Source of the DNA: Streptomyces sp. YIM 121038
Lineage (GTDB): Bacteria > Actinomycetota > Actinomycetes > Streptomycetales > Streptomycetaceae
Direction of reading: 5' to 3'
DNA: 64,000 bases
Assembly (NCBI RefSeq): GCF_006088715.1
Contig: NZ_CP030771.1
Span: 9,608,001-9,672,000 of the forward strand
Positions 63,643 to 64,000 of this stretch are shown piece by piece. The notes under the pieces were generated by a model. That model ran no database searches and was not told the origin of the DNA. It saw only the letters and a program-made list of their open reading frames with translations. The translations under genes were made by a program, and so were the position numbers. The number at the start of each line of letters is the position of its first letter. The stretch's first letter is position 1.

Positions 63643-63990
63643 TCAGGCGGTGTAGCCGAGGACGAGGGCGGCGACGACCGGGGCGAGGTAGAGGACGGGG
63701 AAGGCGACGGTCTTGTAGGAGCGGGCGCGCAGGACGGTGATGACCGCGCCGGCGAAGTAGAGGATGAGGCCGATCGCGGCCGCCACTCCGATCGCGGGTA
63801 CCGCGAAGCCCACCAGCAGGCCGATGGCTCCGGCGGTCTTGGCCAGGCCGAGCGGGGTCCACCACGCCTGGGGTACGCCGTACTGGGTCAGGGGTTCGGT
63901 GACGAAGGCGGCCTTGCGCAGCAGCGAGAAGCCGGAGAAGCCGACCCAGGCGGCGGTGAGCACGGTGACGATGGTGGCGGTGGTGGACAT
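63643..63990 (-). CDS. DoxX family membrane protein
   Basis: 115 residues with four spans: TIVTVLTAAWVGFSGFSLL, PLGLAKTAGAIGLLVGFAVP, AIGVAAAIGLILYFAGAVIT and VAFPVLYLAPVVAALVLGY. The KTAGAIGLLVGF stretch is the typical DoxX helix. These proteins sit in the membrane and are linked to thiosulfate/quinone or stress chemistry. The start is ATG 63990; the window ends just after it, so its upstream partners are not seen. Confidence 0.82.
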   Translation of the reverse strand: MSTTATIVTVLTAAWVGFSGFSLLRKAAFVTEPLTQYGVPQAWWTPLGLAKTAGAIGLLVGFAVPAIGVAAAIGLILYFAGAVITVLRARSYKTVAFPVLYLAPVVAALVLGYTA

Positions 63991-64000
63991 GGGGACTCCT

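Noticed and set aside
63254..63655. Plus-strand frames between the small-peptide gene and the DoxX gene
   Set aside because: They lack a ribosome binding site and are shadows or low-complexity sequence.

Overview
The window reads as a piece of an actinomycete chromosome, almost certainly Streptomyces or a close relative. The evidence is a very high GC content with strong third-position GC bias, many GTG starts with AG-rich ribosome binding sites, a chaplin (aerial-hypha surface protein), a mycothiol-dependent maleylpyruvate-isomerase-type enzyme, several cytochrome P450s, many secreted proteins, and GntR/TetR/PadR/Lrp/Fur-type regulation. No rRNA, tRNA or CRISPR array was found. The gene mix is that of an accessory chromosome arm rather than a core region.

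Layout. 1-11 kb: DJ-1/PfpI protein, F420/NADP-type reductase, MurJ-like flippase, an ABC exporter, a mycothiol-dependent enzyme, a secreted beta-trefoil protein, and an Lrp regulator divergent from an asparaginase-aspartase pair. 11.6-19.7 kb: a compact RiPP locus made of an MFS exporter, an S9 peptidase, a 42-residue precursor peptide, a cobalamin-dependent radical SAM maturase and a DUF5825-like partner. It is followed by a TetM/OtrA-type ribosomal protection gene preceded by an overlapping 37-codon leader ORF. 19.7-28 kb: secreted and regulatory genes, including a TetR/NmrA pair with four matching operators, and a lipoprotein/membrane-protein pair beside a hydrolase-fold protein lacking its serine. 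28-35 kb: a CYP102-type self-sufficient P450, an MFS transporter, a second P450, and a cobalamin riboswitch controlling a thioredoxin-like [2Fe-2S] protein. 35-49.7 kb: a BtuF-like protein, secreted beta-propeller, PadR plus acyl-CoA dehydrogenase, twin RNHCP proteins, Fur/DUF2180, twin I36 inhibitor-like proteins, a UvrA-like ATPase, the chaplin, and a P450-ferredoxin pair.

49.7-64 kb is a decayed, mobile region. It has two insertion sequences, the second inserted into the flank of the first, an IS66 remnant and several gene fragments. It also has a TetR/ester-cyclase/SDR operon behind a perfect 16-bp inverted repeat. At the end lies a two-gene locus of a 33-residue peptide and a PIMT-like methyltransferase, with a one-base frameshift in the methyltransferase. 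It resembles the layout of aspartimide-forming RiPPs (imiditides).

The two best candidates for under-described biology are the C-methyltransferase-type RiPP cluster at 11.6-17.5 kb, with its adjacent attenuated ribosome-protection gene, and the small-peptide/PIMT locus at 62.1-63.4 kb. Family names come from reading the proteins and from memory; no database was searched.
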